Positions 28,516-37,939 of a DNA stretch of 64,000 nt are shown here, in pieces. The notes below the pieces were generated by a model that ran no database searches, was not told where the DNA came from, and saw nothing but the letters and a program-made list of their open reading frames with translations. The stretch is from Cyanobium usitatum str. Tous (GTDB taxonomy: Bacteria; Cyanobacteriota; Cyanobacteriia; PCC-6307; Cyanobiaceae). The DNA lies in contig NZ_PXXO01000001.1 in NCBI RefSeq assembly GCF_003011885.1, positions 124,001 to 188,000 of the forward strand, written 5' to 3'. A program made the translations under genes and the position numbers. The stretch's first letter is position 1; every line of letters begins with the position of its first letter.

Positions 28516-29966
28516 CCAATCCCCCCACCTCGCCGGAGGCGAAAGAACCGATTTATCCGCTGCCAGAGCCCTACACACCGAATTTTCTGCGCCGCATCCG
28601 ACGCGGCCTGTATTCCTGGTTTGGCCTGCTGAACGAATGGGACTTCCGCATCCCTGTGGGGGCGCTGCGGTTTATGGGGCTGAACCTGCTGCTGGTGAAT
28701 GACCCGGCGGCGGTGCGCCAGGTGATGGTGAGCGAGGTGGAGGCCTTCCCCAAGCACCCCTACACCTTGTGGATCCTGGAGCCGCTTATCGGCCGGGCGA
28801 TCTTCTCGGTGAACGGTGAGGAGTGGGCCCAGCAGCGGCGGCTGGTGGACCAGGCCTTCCAGGTAGCCCAGCTGCAGCGGGTGTTGCCCCAGATGGAGGG
28901 GGCCGTGGAAGCCCTGATGGAGCGGCTGGAGGCCCAGGTGGATGGCTGCACGGGTGATGGCGGCTCCATTGATGGCTGCCCCGTTGATGCAGACGCCGAG
29001 ATGACGCTGGTGACGGCCGATGTGATCGTGCGCACGATCCTGTCGCGGCCGCTGGAGGGGGCCGAGGCTGAGGCGATCTTTGCGGCGTTTGCCCGCTACC
29101 AGAAACGGGCGGGCCGGGCCCTGATGCTGCGCTTTCTGCGGTTGCCGCGCCGCCGGCTGCAGGGCTACCTGGCCACCCATGCCGCCCCGATCCGCGCCTG
29201 GATCGCCGCCGCCATCGAGGCCCGACTCGACACCGGTGACGACAGCTCAGAGCGCTCTAGCCCTCAAGACCTGCTGCAGGCCCTGATCGAGGCCCGCGAT
29301 CCCCAGAGCGGCGCCCGCTTCAGCCGTGATGGTCTGGTGGATCAGGTGTGCTTCCTGTTTCTGGCGGGCCACGAAACCTCCGCCAGTTCCCTGGGGATGG
29401 CGGTGTATTTGCTGGGCTGTTTCCCCGAGGTGCAGCAGCGCCTGCGCGCTGAGGTGCTGCAGGCGCTTGGCTCCCGGGCCGGCGCGCCGGATCGGACGCT
29501 GGGCTTTGATGATCTGCGCCAGCTCTCTTACGGGGCCGCGATTTTCAACGAAACCCTGCGGCTATACCCGCCGGTGAGCTTCTTTATCCGCGAGTCTCAG
29601 GCCAACACCGAGCTGGCAGGTAGCCGCTGCCCGATGCGCGCCCTTGTGACGCTGTCTCCCTGGGTAGTCCAGCGCCACGAGCAGCACTGGAGCGATCCCA
29701 ACGCCTTTAGGCCCGAGCGCTTCCTGAGTGATGCCAATGCAGACGATCGGCGTTGGGCCCGTGATGCTTTTCTGCCCTACGGCCTGGGGCCGCGCAAGTG
29801 CCCGGGGGCGGCGTTTGCCCAGCAGGAGGCCCTGCTGGTGCTGGCGGAGCTGGTGCGCCGCTTTGAGGTGCTGCCGGATCCGGAGCACGAGCCGGAGCTG
29901 GTGGCGCGGCTCACCCTGCGCTCTCGCAATGGCATCCGGGTGCGCCTGCTGCGCCTCAGAAGCTGA
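28512..29966 (+). CDS. cytochrome P450
   Basis: A 484-residue cytochrome P450. The I-helix oxygen-binding motif is AGHET at 285-289, the K-helix ExxR is ETLR in FNETLRLYPPVSF, and the haem-thiolate loop is YGLGPRKCPG with Cys430 as axial ligand. The canonical first Phe of the haem motif is Tyr here. It has no long N-terminal membrane anchor. P450s insert one oxygen atom from O2, so this enzyme is a candidate hydroxylase for the reduced chain made by the PKS. It overlaps the hydrolase gene by 4 bp and runs 11 bp into the convergent barrel gene. Confidence 0.93.
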   Translation: MTNPPTSPEAKEPIYPLPEPYTPNFLRRIRRGLYSWFGLLNEWDFRIPVGALRFMGLNLLLVNDPAAVRQVMVSEVEAFPKHPYTLWILEPLIGRAIFSVNGEEWAQQRRLVDQAFQVAQLQRVLPQMEGAVEALMERLEAQVDGCTGDGGSIDGCPVDADAEMTLVTADVIVRTILSRPLEGAEAEAIFAAFARYQKRAGRALMLRFLRLPRRRLQGYLATHAAPIRAWIAAAIEARLDTGDDSSERSSPQDLLQALIEARDPQSGARFSRDGLVDQVCFLFLAGHETSASSLGMAVYLLGCFPEVQQRLRAEVLQALGSRAGAPDRTLGFDDLRQLSYGAAIFNETLRLYPPVSFFIRESQANTELAGSRCPMRALVTLSPWVVQRHEQHWSDPNAFRPERFLSDANADDRRWARDAFLPYGLGPRKCPGAAFAQQEALLVLAELVRRFEVLPDPEHEPELVARLTLRSRNGIRVRLLRLRS

Positions 29967-31893
29967 AGCCGAGCCGGGCCCCGACGCGCACTTGGTCGTT
30001 GCCGAGTAGCTGGCCGAGGTCGTAGAGGCCGGCGGCGTTCGACACGTAGACGTCCACGATGGTGGAAGGCGAAGCCAGCCAGCGCAGGGCCAGGCTGCCG
30101 TTGGTGCCATTGCCGCCGCCCAGATCGGTGGCCACCAGATTCAATTCGGGGATCAGCTGGAAGCGCTTGCCCAGCTGGAGGTTGGCCCCCAGGCCCACGC
30201 CCCAGCTGGTGCCGGCGCCATTCCAGGCCAGTTTCGGGTTGAGGTTGAAGGCCAGGGTGGGGGTGGCCTCCCAGGTGTTCATGGTTTCAAAGAACAGGTA
30301 GCCCTGCTTGCTGCTGGCGTCTTCGTTGCGGCCGAGGCTGATGCGGCCGGCGGCCCAAACCGGCAGGGATTTGCTGGGCCGGAACACCATCGCCTTGCCA
30401 CCGAAGCGCAGGTTGAGGCCGCCATCGCTGGCGAAGGTGTTCACGAAGCTGTTGCGGGGCTCGATGCCGTTGAACATGCCGGCCGCCAGCTGGAACTGGA
30501 AGTCGTTGGACACCGAATAGCCGCTGCCGGCGAAGAGGTTGCCGCGGCTATCCCCGTTTAGCCATATTTGCGTGGTGCCGTTGGCGGGGGTGAGGGCGGT
30601 GTTGACGAACAGGCCACCGAGGGCCAGGGAGGCCTGGCGGGCCGTGTAGCGGGGGCTGGGGGAGTCGGGGGCGCCGGGCGTCCAGGCAAAGCGGGCGCTG
30701 AGCATGGGCTCGTTGGGCGCGCTGGGCAGGGCCAGGATGGCGGTGGCCGGGCTGAGGCCAAAGCCATTTGTGACGCTAGCCTCCAGACCAATGCGGGGGT
30801 TGACGGCGATGCGGGTGCCGAGGCTCAGGATCGGCACGCGTGAATACACCAGATCGCCATCGAAGGCGTTGTTGCCCGGGCCCAGGGGCACCATGGCCGA
30901 GCCAAACAGCTGCACCTGGTTGCCGATGCGGTAGTTGGCGCCCACCCCGAGGCTGACGTTGGTGCCGTAAAAATCACCGGCGCCGCCCTGGTCGGCCCCC
31001 TGACTGCCAGGCAAAAAGCTCACCGCCGGCACAAAGGAGAGCTGCAGGTTGCGGTTGGCCTGCCAGGAGAGCGGCAGGGAGAGGGCACCCACCCAGTTGC
31101 GGGTGAACACCTTCTGGCCGGAGTTGTTGAAGATGTTGGCTGTGCCGGCGTCATCGCAGCTCACAGGGCCGCCGCAGCCGCTGCCCACGGTGAAGAGCTC
31201 CAGGGCCCCCTCGGCGGCAAGTTGCCACTTGTTGCTACCGGCCAGGCGGGCGCGGAGGCTGCCGCCGTAGATGGTCCAGAGGTTGGCGGGCTGGGAGGGC
31301 CGGCTGGGGATCGGCGTGAAGAGGGGGTCGTCGGCGTAGGTGTAGTAGCCGCTGAGCATCAGGTTGCGGTTCACCACTAGGTCGGCGCGGAAGCCGTAGT
31401 TCTGGTTGCCGGAGCCCCCGGCGGCGCCGCCATCGCCCGGGCTCACCTGCTGGAAGTTCACCTGGTCGCCGCCCTCGGGGGGGAGCACGGCGGTGGGCAG
31501 CTGACCCAGGCGCAGCAGGGTTGGGTAGTCGTCCCAGGTGGGGATCAGCTCGGCCAGGCGGGCCTCCGCTTCGGCGTAGCTGGCGGGCGGCAGCTGGGTG
31601 GCGGTCTCAGCAGCAGCTGGGGCGCCTGGTTGCACTACCACCCAGCTGGGCTGGGCAGTGGTGGTGGTGGGGCCTTCATCGACGGGGGTCCACACCACGG
31701 CAGGCCCACCCGTTTCGAGGCTGGTGGCAGGGCCGGCAGGATCCAGCGGTACAAACTGCACCGCTGCCGGTGGGGCACCGGTTGCAGGCGGCAGGGGCTG
31801 CCACAGTACCGGTTGGGCGCCTGCGGCGGCAGTCAGCCCGAAACCGATCAGGGCGGCCGCTGCAGGGGTCATCCGACGCCGATCAGGCCGCAT
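29956..31893 (-). CDS. outer-membrane beta-barrel protein of the exopolysaccharide locus
   Basis: About 644 residues from the ATG at 31893. The basic start MRPDRRRM plus the hydrophobic TPAAAALIGFGLTAAAGA gives a good signal peptide; an ATG at 31872 would lose the basic residues. A proline/threonine-rich linker (to about 130) leads to a long region of alternating beta-strand patterns ending in VRVGARLGFSF, the C-terminal aromatic typical of barrel proteins. It follows the Wzz-like gene with an 11-bp overlap, suggesting a role in polysaccharide export. The product and specificity are unknown. Confidence 0.75.
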   Translation of the reverse strand: MRPDRRRMTPAAAALIGFGLTAAAGAQPVLWQPLPPATGAPPAAVQFVPLDPAGPATSLETGGPAVVWTPVDEGPTTTTAQPSWVVVQPGAPAAAETATQLPPASYAEAEARLAELIPTWDDYPTLLRLGQLPTAVLPPEGGDQVNFQQVSPGDGGAAGGSGNQNYGFRADLVVNRNLMLSGYYTYADDPLFTPIPSRPSQPANLWTIYGGSLRARLAGSNKWQLAAEGALELFTVGSGCGGPVSCDDAGTANIFNNSGQKVFTRNWVGALSLPLSWQANRNLQLSFVPAVSFLPGSQGADQGGAGDFYGTNVSLGVGANYRIGNQVQLFGSAMVPLGPGNNAFDGDLVYSRVPILSLGTRIAVNPRIGLEASVTNGFGLSPATAILALPSAPNEPMLSARFAWTPGAPDSPSPRYTARQASLALGGLFVNTALTPANGTTQIWLNGDSRGNLFAGSGYSVSNDFQFQLAAGMFNGIEPRNSFVNTFASDGGLNLRFGGKAMVFRPSKSLPVWAAGRISLGRNEDASSKQGYLFFETMNTWEATPTLAFNLNPKLAWNGAGTSWGVGLGANLQLGKRFQLIPELNLVATDLGGGNGTNGSLALRWLASPSTIVDVYVSNAAGLYDLGQLLGNDQVRVGARLGFSF

Positions 31894-33649
31894 CGACTTC
31901 GAAATTGGGCTCTGCCTCGGGGGTGGGCTCGGGCAAAACCAGCAAAAGGCCCGCCACGGGGTGGCCCTGGAGCTGGAGATCCTGCTGCAGCTTGCGCAAA
32001 CCGCGGCGGCTGGCGGCACCCGGTGCCGTGATTAGCAACTGCACCTGGCAGCGGCCAGCAACGGCAAGATCTGTAGTGAGTAGCACCTGGGCGGCTGGAT
32101 CCTGCTGCTGCAGGGCGGCCTGGAGGGCCTTGGCGATGGCTGGGCCCTCGGGGATGGCGCCCACGGGCACCAGGGCCACCTGGGGCGCCCCGGCCAGGGG
32201 CCCCTGGGCCAGCAGGGTGAGGCTGGGATCGGAGGAGTTGCGGAGCTCCGCCAGCAGGGGGTAGGGCAGCAGGCCACGCAGCTCATCGCTGGCAAACACC
32301 AGATCGGTGCGGCGATCCACCACCAGGGCGGCGCCGCTACCGAGCACCAGGCCAGCCAGCAGGCCCAGGGCCAGGTTGCGGGCCGGGCGTGGGGCCACGG
32401 GTTTGTCGAGCAGGGTGGGGGTGGAAATCAACTCCCACGGGTCGGTCTGGCGGGCCTTCTCCAACTGGAATTTGGCGCGGTTGTTCTCCAACTCCACCAG
32501 GGTGGCCTCTAGGCGCAGGGCCTTCTGGGTGAGCTCGCGGTGGCGGAGCACAACCGCCTTCGGCCTTTCCAGAGACTGGAGATTCGCCTGGTTGAGGATG
32601 ATCTCCCCTTCCAGCAGGGCAATGGTCTGCTGGTTGATGTACAGGATCAGGCTCTGGCGTTCGCGCTCCAGCCGCTGCACGATCGGGTCGTTGGGCCGCA
32701 GGCGGGAGCGCTTTTCGGCCAGCTCGGTCTCCACCAGGGTGAGTTGGTCGAAGCTGGAGCCCTTGTCGGTGCGGGCGGCGGTTTCGGAAGCGATGTAGAG
32801 CACCTGGGCACCAGCCTTGCGGGCCTGGCTGATCTGCACCTCCAGGGCATTGAGGCGTTGTTGCAGGGCCGTGCGACGCGCCTCCAGGTTGGCGCCCCCT
32901 TCGATGTCGATGCTGCGGCCCTCCTGCTCGGGATCAACACCACCAGCCGCCTTGAGGCTGCCGCTGAGCGGCAGGCCATCGGCCACCGACAGAGAGTGGT
33001 CGGCGGCATAGCTCTGGGCCGCCCGGGTGGCGGCTTCCGAACGGGGCCTGAGCTGGGCGATCTGGGCGTCCAGGTAGGCCTCGAGCTGGCGGATCTCGCG
33101 GCTGCGGGAGCGGCCTGAATAGGTCTGGTAGGCCTGGGAAATACGGCGGCTGATTGGCAGCACCAGGGCCTGGTCCGTGTCGCGGAAGCGCACGGTGAGC
33201 ACGGAGGTGCCCTTTTCCGGTTCCACCTCCACGGCACCCTTCACCCAGGTGTCAAAGCGCCAGTCGGCGGTGTCGCTGACGGGTTTGCTGGCCTTCACCG
33301 CGGTGTAGATCGGCAGCAGCACCGAGGGGCTTTCGAGGATCTTCACCTCGGTGGCCTGCTGGTCGGCCCCGCCGCTACCGGCACCGGCACCCAGGAGGCT
33401 GGCCAAGCCGGCGTTCTGGCTCAGAAGGGCGGCGGCCAGGCCCGAGCCCTTGCTTTGCTCGTTGGAGAGCACGATCTGAAATTCGGCCTCCCAGGTGGGT
33501 TTGGTGAAGGCGGTGCTCTGGGCCGCCAGCAGGCCACCGGCCACCATGCCGCCCAGCAGCACGGGCCAGCGGCGGCGGAGTGCTGCCGCCAGCTGACCGA
33601 GGTCGATTTCATCGTCGGCGGGAACGGGGAGGGCTCGAGACTCGGTCAC
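31883..33649 (-). CDS. Wzz/Wzc-type polysaccharide co-polymerase with vestigial kinase domain
   Basis: A 588-residue inner-membrane protein. It has a first transmembrane segment (about 30-50), a large periplasmic coiled-coil region (about 190-400), the proline-containing second segment (KPVAPRPARNLALGLLAGLVLGSGAALVV, about 412-440) and a C-terminal cytoplasmic domain. In Wzc-like proteins this domain is a tyrosine autokinase with a Walker A GxGKS/T; here the matching stretch reads VALVPVGAIPEGPAIAKAL, so the nucleotide site is lost, and there is no tyrosine-rich tail. It likely sets chain length without kinase activity. The GTG start overlaps the Wza stop by one base (TAGTG). Confidence 0.85.
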   Translation of the reverse strand: MTESRALPVPADDEIDLGQLAAALRRRWPVLLGGMVAGGLLAAQSTAFTKPTWEAEFQIVLSNEQSKGSGLAAALLSQNAGLASLLGAGAGSGGADQQATEVKILESPSVLLPIYTAVKASKPVSDTADWRFDTWVKGAVEVEPEKGTSVLTVRFRDTDQALVLPISRRISQAYQTYSGRSRSREIRQLEAYLDAQIAQLRPRSEAATRAAQSYAADHSLSVADGLPLSGSLKAAGGVDPEQEGRSIDIEGGANLEARRTALQQRLNALEVQISQARKAGAQVLYIASETAARTDKGSSFDQLTLVETELAEKRSRLRPNDPIVQRLERERQSLILYINQQTIALLEGEIILNQANLQSLERPKAVVLRHRELTQKALRLEATLVELENNRAKFQLEKARQTDPWELISTPTLLDKPVAPRPARNLALGLLAGLVLGSGAALVVDRRTDLVFASDELRGLLPYPLLAELRNSSDPSLTLLAQGPLAGAPQVALVPVGAIPEGPAIAKALQAALQQQDPAAQVLLTTDLAVAGRCQVQLLITAPGAASRRGLRKLQQDLQLQGHPVAGLLLVLPEPTPEAEPNFEVDAA

Positions 33650-34842
33650 TACTGGAGAATGCTGTAGAGGGAATACACCGAGAGGAAGGGGCCAGTTACT
33701 TCGTTCAGCACCACCACACCGGCGGAGAGCAGGGAGTCGTTGACTCGCACCACATCACCCGCCATCAGCACCGGATTGTTGGGTGAGCCGGCCGGGGCGC
33801 CGGGGGAATAGCCAAACTGGCGGTGATCGGTGCTGCCATCGCGGTAGAAGCGCACGAATTCCACCCGGCCGCGCAGCAGCATCGGCCCTCCGGCCGCCAC
33901 CAGGGCCTGGTTGAGGCTGGAGCCCTGGGGCAACACCACCGCTCCCGGAGATTTGACGCGGCCGCTCACGAACACTTCAAACTGGTAAGGAGAGAGGTTG
34001 GTTTCGGCGGCCCTCAGGATCTGCTCACGCAGCACCACGGAGGATTTGGCCACCACCACGGTGTCGCCATCGAGCAGGCGAATGTTCTGGGATTCATCGC
34101 CTTGGGTGATCAGGGAGAGGAAATCGAGGTTGGCCCGCACCTTGCCGCCACCGCTGCCGAGGGGCTGGCGCCGGGTGACGCTCACCTCCTGCAGGTTGGA
34201 GAAGGGGGTCACCCCGCCGCCGGCCCGCAGGGCATCAAACACGGTGGGAAGCTGCAGCGGCCGGTTGCTGACCTGGGGGGCCACCAGGGGGTTGGCCTCG
34301 GCCACCTGGGCGGTTAAGCGGCCGCTGCGGCTGGCCTGGGGCAGGCGGGTGAAGCCGCCGGAGGCCTCCGGCAGGGCCTGCTCACCGGAAAGGTAGTAGT
34401 AGCCAGGGCGAGCCACCTCACCACCCACATACACCCGCACGGGCCGGAACACCACGGGGTTCACGAACACCTGGGGATCGCGCACGTAGGCGCGGAACTG
34501 CTCGGTGAGAAACCAGCTGAGCTCGGGCACCGTGAGCCCCTCCACATAGAGGGAACGCAACCGGGGCAGGTAGAGGGTGCCGTCGGGCCCGATGGTGAAG
34601 ACGCCGGAATATTCGGGGATGTCGAGCAGCTCCACCTGGAGGCTGTCGCCGGGGCCCAGGATGTAGCTCCCAGCCACCACCGGAGCCGGTGCAGGCGGCT
34701 TGGGTGAGGCGCTCGGTGCTGGCGCCGGAGCCGCCCGCAAAGGCTCCGGGGCGCCGGCAACGCTGGATGCCGCCAGCAGCCCGGCACCCAGGCCCCCCGC
34801 AAGCTGGAGAAGCGTTGATCGCAACCGCGCGTTTTGGTTCAT
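33649..34842 (-). CDS. Wza-type polysaccharide export outer-membrane protein
   Basis: A 397-residue secreted protein. After a signal peptide (about 8-28, no lipobox seen) and a Pro/Ala linker comes the Poly_export domain, opening YILGPGDSLQVELLDIPEYSG. SLBB-type domains follow (VYVGGEVARPGYYYL; VFVSGRVKSPGAVVL). Such proteins form the periplasmic and outer-membrane channel for capsule or exopolysaccharide and dock on the Wzz/Wzc partner encoded next. The ATG at 34842 is chosen because upstream in-frame sequence lacks protein character and runs into the divergent sugar transferase. Confidence 0.9.
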   Translation of the reverse strand: MNQNARLRSTLLQLAGGLGAGLLAASSVAGAPEPLRAAPAPAPSASPKPPAPAPVVAGSYILGPGDSLQVELLDIPEYSGVFTIGPDGTLYLPRLRSLYVEGLTVPELSWFLTEQFRAYVRDPQVFVNPVVFRPVRVYVGGEVARPGYYYLSGEQALPEASGGFTRLPQASRSGRLTAQVAEANPLVAPQVSNRPLQLPTVFDALRAGGGVTPFSNLQEVSVTRRQPLGSGGGKVRANLDFLSLITQGDESQNIRLLDGDTVVVAKSSVVLREQILRAAETNLSPYQFEVFVSGRVKSPGAVVLPQGSSLNQALVAAGGPMLLRGRVEFVRFYRDGSTDHRQFGYSPGAPAGSPNNPVLMAGDVVRVNDSLLSAGVVVLNEVTGPFLSVYSLYSILQ

Positions 34843-35018
34843 TGGGATTGAACTTACCCGCCTGCTCCCGCCAAGCAGGGGGTAGCAGACGATTTTCGCG
34901 GCGGCTGGAAGCCGCCCGGGTATAGCCATGAGATAGTCGACTCGATCTGGCGAGATGGTTGAGCCCAGCTCCCGTCCCCGGTTGTTGTTCGGGGAGTTGG
35001 TGTGCGCTGGTAACTGAC

Positions 35019-36362
35019 ATGTTTCTGCGATTTCCTTGGCTGATTTCACGCAGGCGGTTGTTGATCGCGGTGCTGATCGACAGTGCCCTGTTTTCCCTGC
35101 TGTATTCCCTGGCCTTTCATGGCCGATTTGACAGCTGGCCGGGCTTTTCCCTTCCCCTCACCTGGTTGCTGGAGGTGTGGTTGCTGGCCAGTTATGTGCT
35201 GGGCCGGTATCACAGCCACCGCGAATCAAGCTGGGCCCGCGCAGTCGACCAACTGAGCCGCAGCCTGGCCGCGCTGCTGCTCTGCATTGGCCTGTATCTG
35301 GCCTATTACTGGCTCACGGCTACGGCATTCGGCGCTGAAGACTCGCGTGGGTTTCTGCTACCGGTGCTACTGGGCTTTGCGGCGCTGAGCTCCCTGTCCC
35401 AGGCCGTGCTGGCGGCAATAGTGCAGGGAGGTCAAAAGGCGACACACCAGTGGTTGCTGCTGGGGTCTCCCGATTTGGCCTCCGAACTACAGCGCCAGCT
35501 GGCCTGGAGCCGGCTGCGTGTGGACGTGGGCCATTGCGACTCCCCATCACTGGTCAACAGTGCTTCTTCAGCCTCCGGGGTGGTGGTAGCTAACTTCCAA
35601 GCTCTCGATTCTCACCAGCTCCAGCAACTCTTGCTGCTTCAAAATGGTGGGCTGCCCGTGCTCAGCCTGCTGGGGTGGTCGGAGAGGGTGTTGCAGCGGT
35701 TTCCGCCGGAGTTGCTGAATCCGGCCGATCTGTTGCGCGGCGACTTCACCATTCCCCAGGGATCGATCCAGTTGCGGCTCAAGCGCCTTGGAGATGTGCT
35801 GTTGAGTGCCGTGCTGCTGGTGCTGGCTTTGCCCTTGCTCGGGCTGGCTTGCCTGCTGATCTGGCTGGAGGATAGGGGCCCGGTGCTCTATTCCCAGTTG
35901 CGCAGCGGCCTGGGTGGCAACCCCTATCGGGTGTGGAAGCTGCGCAGCATGCGGGTGGATGCGGAGCGCCATGGAGCCCAGTGGGTGGGCCAGCGGGATT
36001 CCCGCATCACCCGCATTGGCAGGGTGCTGCGGCTCACCCGCATCGATGAGCTGCCCCAGTTGTTGGCGGTGCTCACCGGCGAGATGAGCCTGATCGGCCC
36101 GCGGCCCGAGCGCCCCGAATTCGAAGCCGAGCTCGAGCGCCAGATCCCCCACTACCGCCTGCGCCATTGGATGCGGCCTGGCCTGAGCGGCTGGGCCCAG
36201 GTGAACTACCCCTACGGAGCCTCTGTTGAAGATGCGGCCAACAAGCTCAGCTACGACCTCTATTACCTGCGCAACTTCTCCTTCTGGCTGGATCTGCTGA
36301 TCCTGTTCAAAACCATGCGGCTGGTGTTCAACGCCCAAGGGGCTATCCCTCAGACCCTGTGA
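35019..36362 (+). CDS. WbaP/WcaJ-type undecaprenyl-phosphate sugar phosphotransferase
   Basis: A 447-residue polyprenol-phosphate sugar-1-phosphate transferase. It has four N-terminal transmembrane helices, a CoA-binding-like middle domain, then a membrane-associated catalytic domain beginning [23 protein letters not shown]. Catalytic-domain motifs include [41 protein letters not shown] and [12 protein letters not shown]. It starts repeat-unit assembly by loading the first sugar phosphate on undecaprenyl phosphate. It is divergent from wza and followed 10 bp later by the broken gmd. Confidence 0.92.
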   Translation: MFLRFPWLISRRRLLIAVLIDSALFSLLYSLAFHGRFDSWPGFSLPLTWLLEVWLLASYVLGRYHSHRESSWARAVDQLSRSLAALLLCIGLYLAYYWLTATAFGAEDSRGFLLPVLLGFAALSSLSQAVLAAIVQGGQKATHQWLLLGSPDLASELQRQLAWSRLRVDVGHCDSPSLVNSASSASGVVVANFQALDSHQLQQLLLLQNGGLPVLSLLGWSERVLQRFPPELLNPADLLRGDFTIPQGSIQLRLKRLGDVLLSAVLLVLALPLLGLACLLIWLEDRGPVLYSQLRSGLGGNPYRVWKLRSMRVDAERHGAQWVGQRDSRITRIGRVLRLTRIDELPQLLAVLTGEMSLIGPRPERPEFEAELERQIPHYRLRHWMRPGLSGWAQVNYPYGASVEDAANKLSYDLYYLRNFSFWLDLLILFKTMRLVFNAQGAIPQTL

Positions 36363-36372
36363 TGCATCTTTG

Positions 36373-37533
36373 ATGACCACTTCTCAGCCCCACAACAGCA
36401 AAACCGCCCTGATCACCGGCATTACCGGGCAAGACGGCAGTTATTTAGCGGAGCTGCTGCTGGAGAAGGGCTACGCGGTGCACGGCATCAAGCGCCGCGC
36501 CAGCAGCTTCAACACCAGCCGGATCGATCATCTGTATCAGGACCCCCATGAGAGCGACCCGCGGCTGGTGCTGCACTACGGGGATCTGACGGACAGCACA
36601 AACCTGATCCGGATCATCCAGCAGGTGCAGCCCGACTAGATCTACAACCTCGGCGCCCAGAGCCATGTGGCGGTGAGCTTCGAGGCGCCGTAATACACGG
36701 CTAACAGCGATGCGCTTGGCACCCTGCGCATCCTCGAGGCGGTGCGGATGCTGGGGTTGACCCAGAAAACCCGGATCTACCAATCCAGCACCTCCGAGCT
36801 CTACGGCCTGGTGCAAGAGATCCCCCAGAAAGAAACCACGCCCTTTTATCCCCGCTCGCCCTACGGGGTGGCCAAGCTCTACGCCTACTGGATCACGGTG
36901 AATTACCGCGAGGCCTACGGCATGTATGCCTGCAACGGCATCTTGTTCAACCACGAATCACCGCGGCGCGGCGAAACGTTTGTGACGCGCAAGATCACCC
37001 GCGGCCTGGCCCGCATCAATGAGGGATTGGAGGAGTGCCTCTACATGGGCAACCTTGATTCACTGCGCGACTGGGGCCACGCCCGCGACTATGTGGAGAT
37101 GCAGTGGCGGATGCTGCAGCAGGAGGGCCCCCCGGAAGACTTCGTGATTGCCACGGGTCGTCAGGAATCGGTGCGCCGCTGCATTGAGCTCGCGGCTGCC
37201 GAGCTGGGCTGGGGATCGATCGAGTGGCAGGGAACCGGCACCAGCGAGGTGGGCCGCCGCAGCAGCGGCGAGGTGGTGGTGCGGATCGACCCGCGCTACT
37301 TCCGCCCGGCGGAGGTGGAAACCCTGCTCGGCGATCCCAGTAAGGCCCACGAAAAGCTGGGCTGGACGCCCACCACCACCCTTGAGGAACTGGTGGCCGA
37401 GATGGTGGCTGCGGATCGCGAAGAGGCCCGCAAGGAAGCGATTCTGCGGCTCAAGGGCTTCAAGGTGGTGGGGTCGATGGAGAACCCGCCCACCAATCCT
37501 TCTGCCGTAGCGGCCGCTGGAGAGAAGGGCTGA
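36373..37533 (+). pseudogene. gmd: GDP-mannose 4,6-dehydratase gene with two in-frame nonsense codons
   Basis: The reading frame encodes a nearly complete GDP-mannose 4,6-dehydratase of about 386 codons ([16 protein letters not shown] at the N-terminus, [20 protein letters not shown] with the catalytic YxxxK), but it is interrupted by TAG at 36637-36639 and TAA at 36691-36693. Family members have glutamate at both places (QPDEIYNLGA and EAPEYTAN), so each is explained by one G-to-T change in a GAG or GAA codon. No frameshift is present. The intact enzyme makes GDP-4-keto-6-deoxymannose for GDP-fucose or rhamnose. A shortened product from the ATG at 36742 would lack the NADP site. Confidence 0.9.
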
Positions 37534-37538
37534 TGGTG

Positions 37539-37928
37539 CTACCAGAGAAGCCTGCAGGGGAACGCCTGAAGCGCTTGATCCACGGTCACCAGGGTGAGCC
37601 TGGCCAGCTCAGCCTGGGCGGCCAGCAGACGATCAAAGGGGTCGCGATGGGGCATGGGGTATCTGCCTGCATGCAGACCCTGTTGCAGGGTGATCGGCAA
37701 CAGCTGGAACCCTTGGGCTGCAAGCAACCCGGGCAGATCATCGAGCAATTCCCTGGCCGCTGGCAGCTTGCCCAGGCGCACCTTGGTGGCGATCTCCCAA
37801 CCGGAGGCGGCGCTCACATATACCGAATTGGCGGGATCGCTGATGGCGGCGTTGGCGGCAGGCGAGAGACGATCCGGCTCAGCCAGCCACCACAGGAGAG
37901 CATGGGTATCGAGCAACAGCTGCGTCAT
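37539..37928 (-). CDS. PIN-domain ribonuclease toxin (VapC-like, Sll0205 type)
   Basis: A 129-residue PIN-domain protein. The acidic residues are visible in LLLDTHALLWW, WEIATK, HRDPFDRLLAAQA and VTVD, arranged as in type II toxins related to Synechocystis Sll0205. These cleave RNA when free of antitoxin. The ATG at 37928 is preferred over TTG at 37937, leaving 11 bp after the antitoxin stop. It lies antisense to the flow of the fucose genes, between gmd and fcl. Confidence 0.88.
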   Translation of the reverse strand: MTQLLLDTHALLWWLAEPDRLSPAANAAISDPANSVYVSAASGWEIATKVRLGKLPAARELLDDLPGLLAAQGFQLLPITLQQGLHAGRYPMPHRDPFDRLLAAQAELARLTLVTVDQALQAFPCRLLW

Positions 37929-37939
37929 CACGGGCAAGG

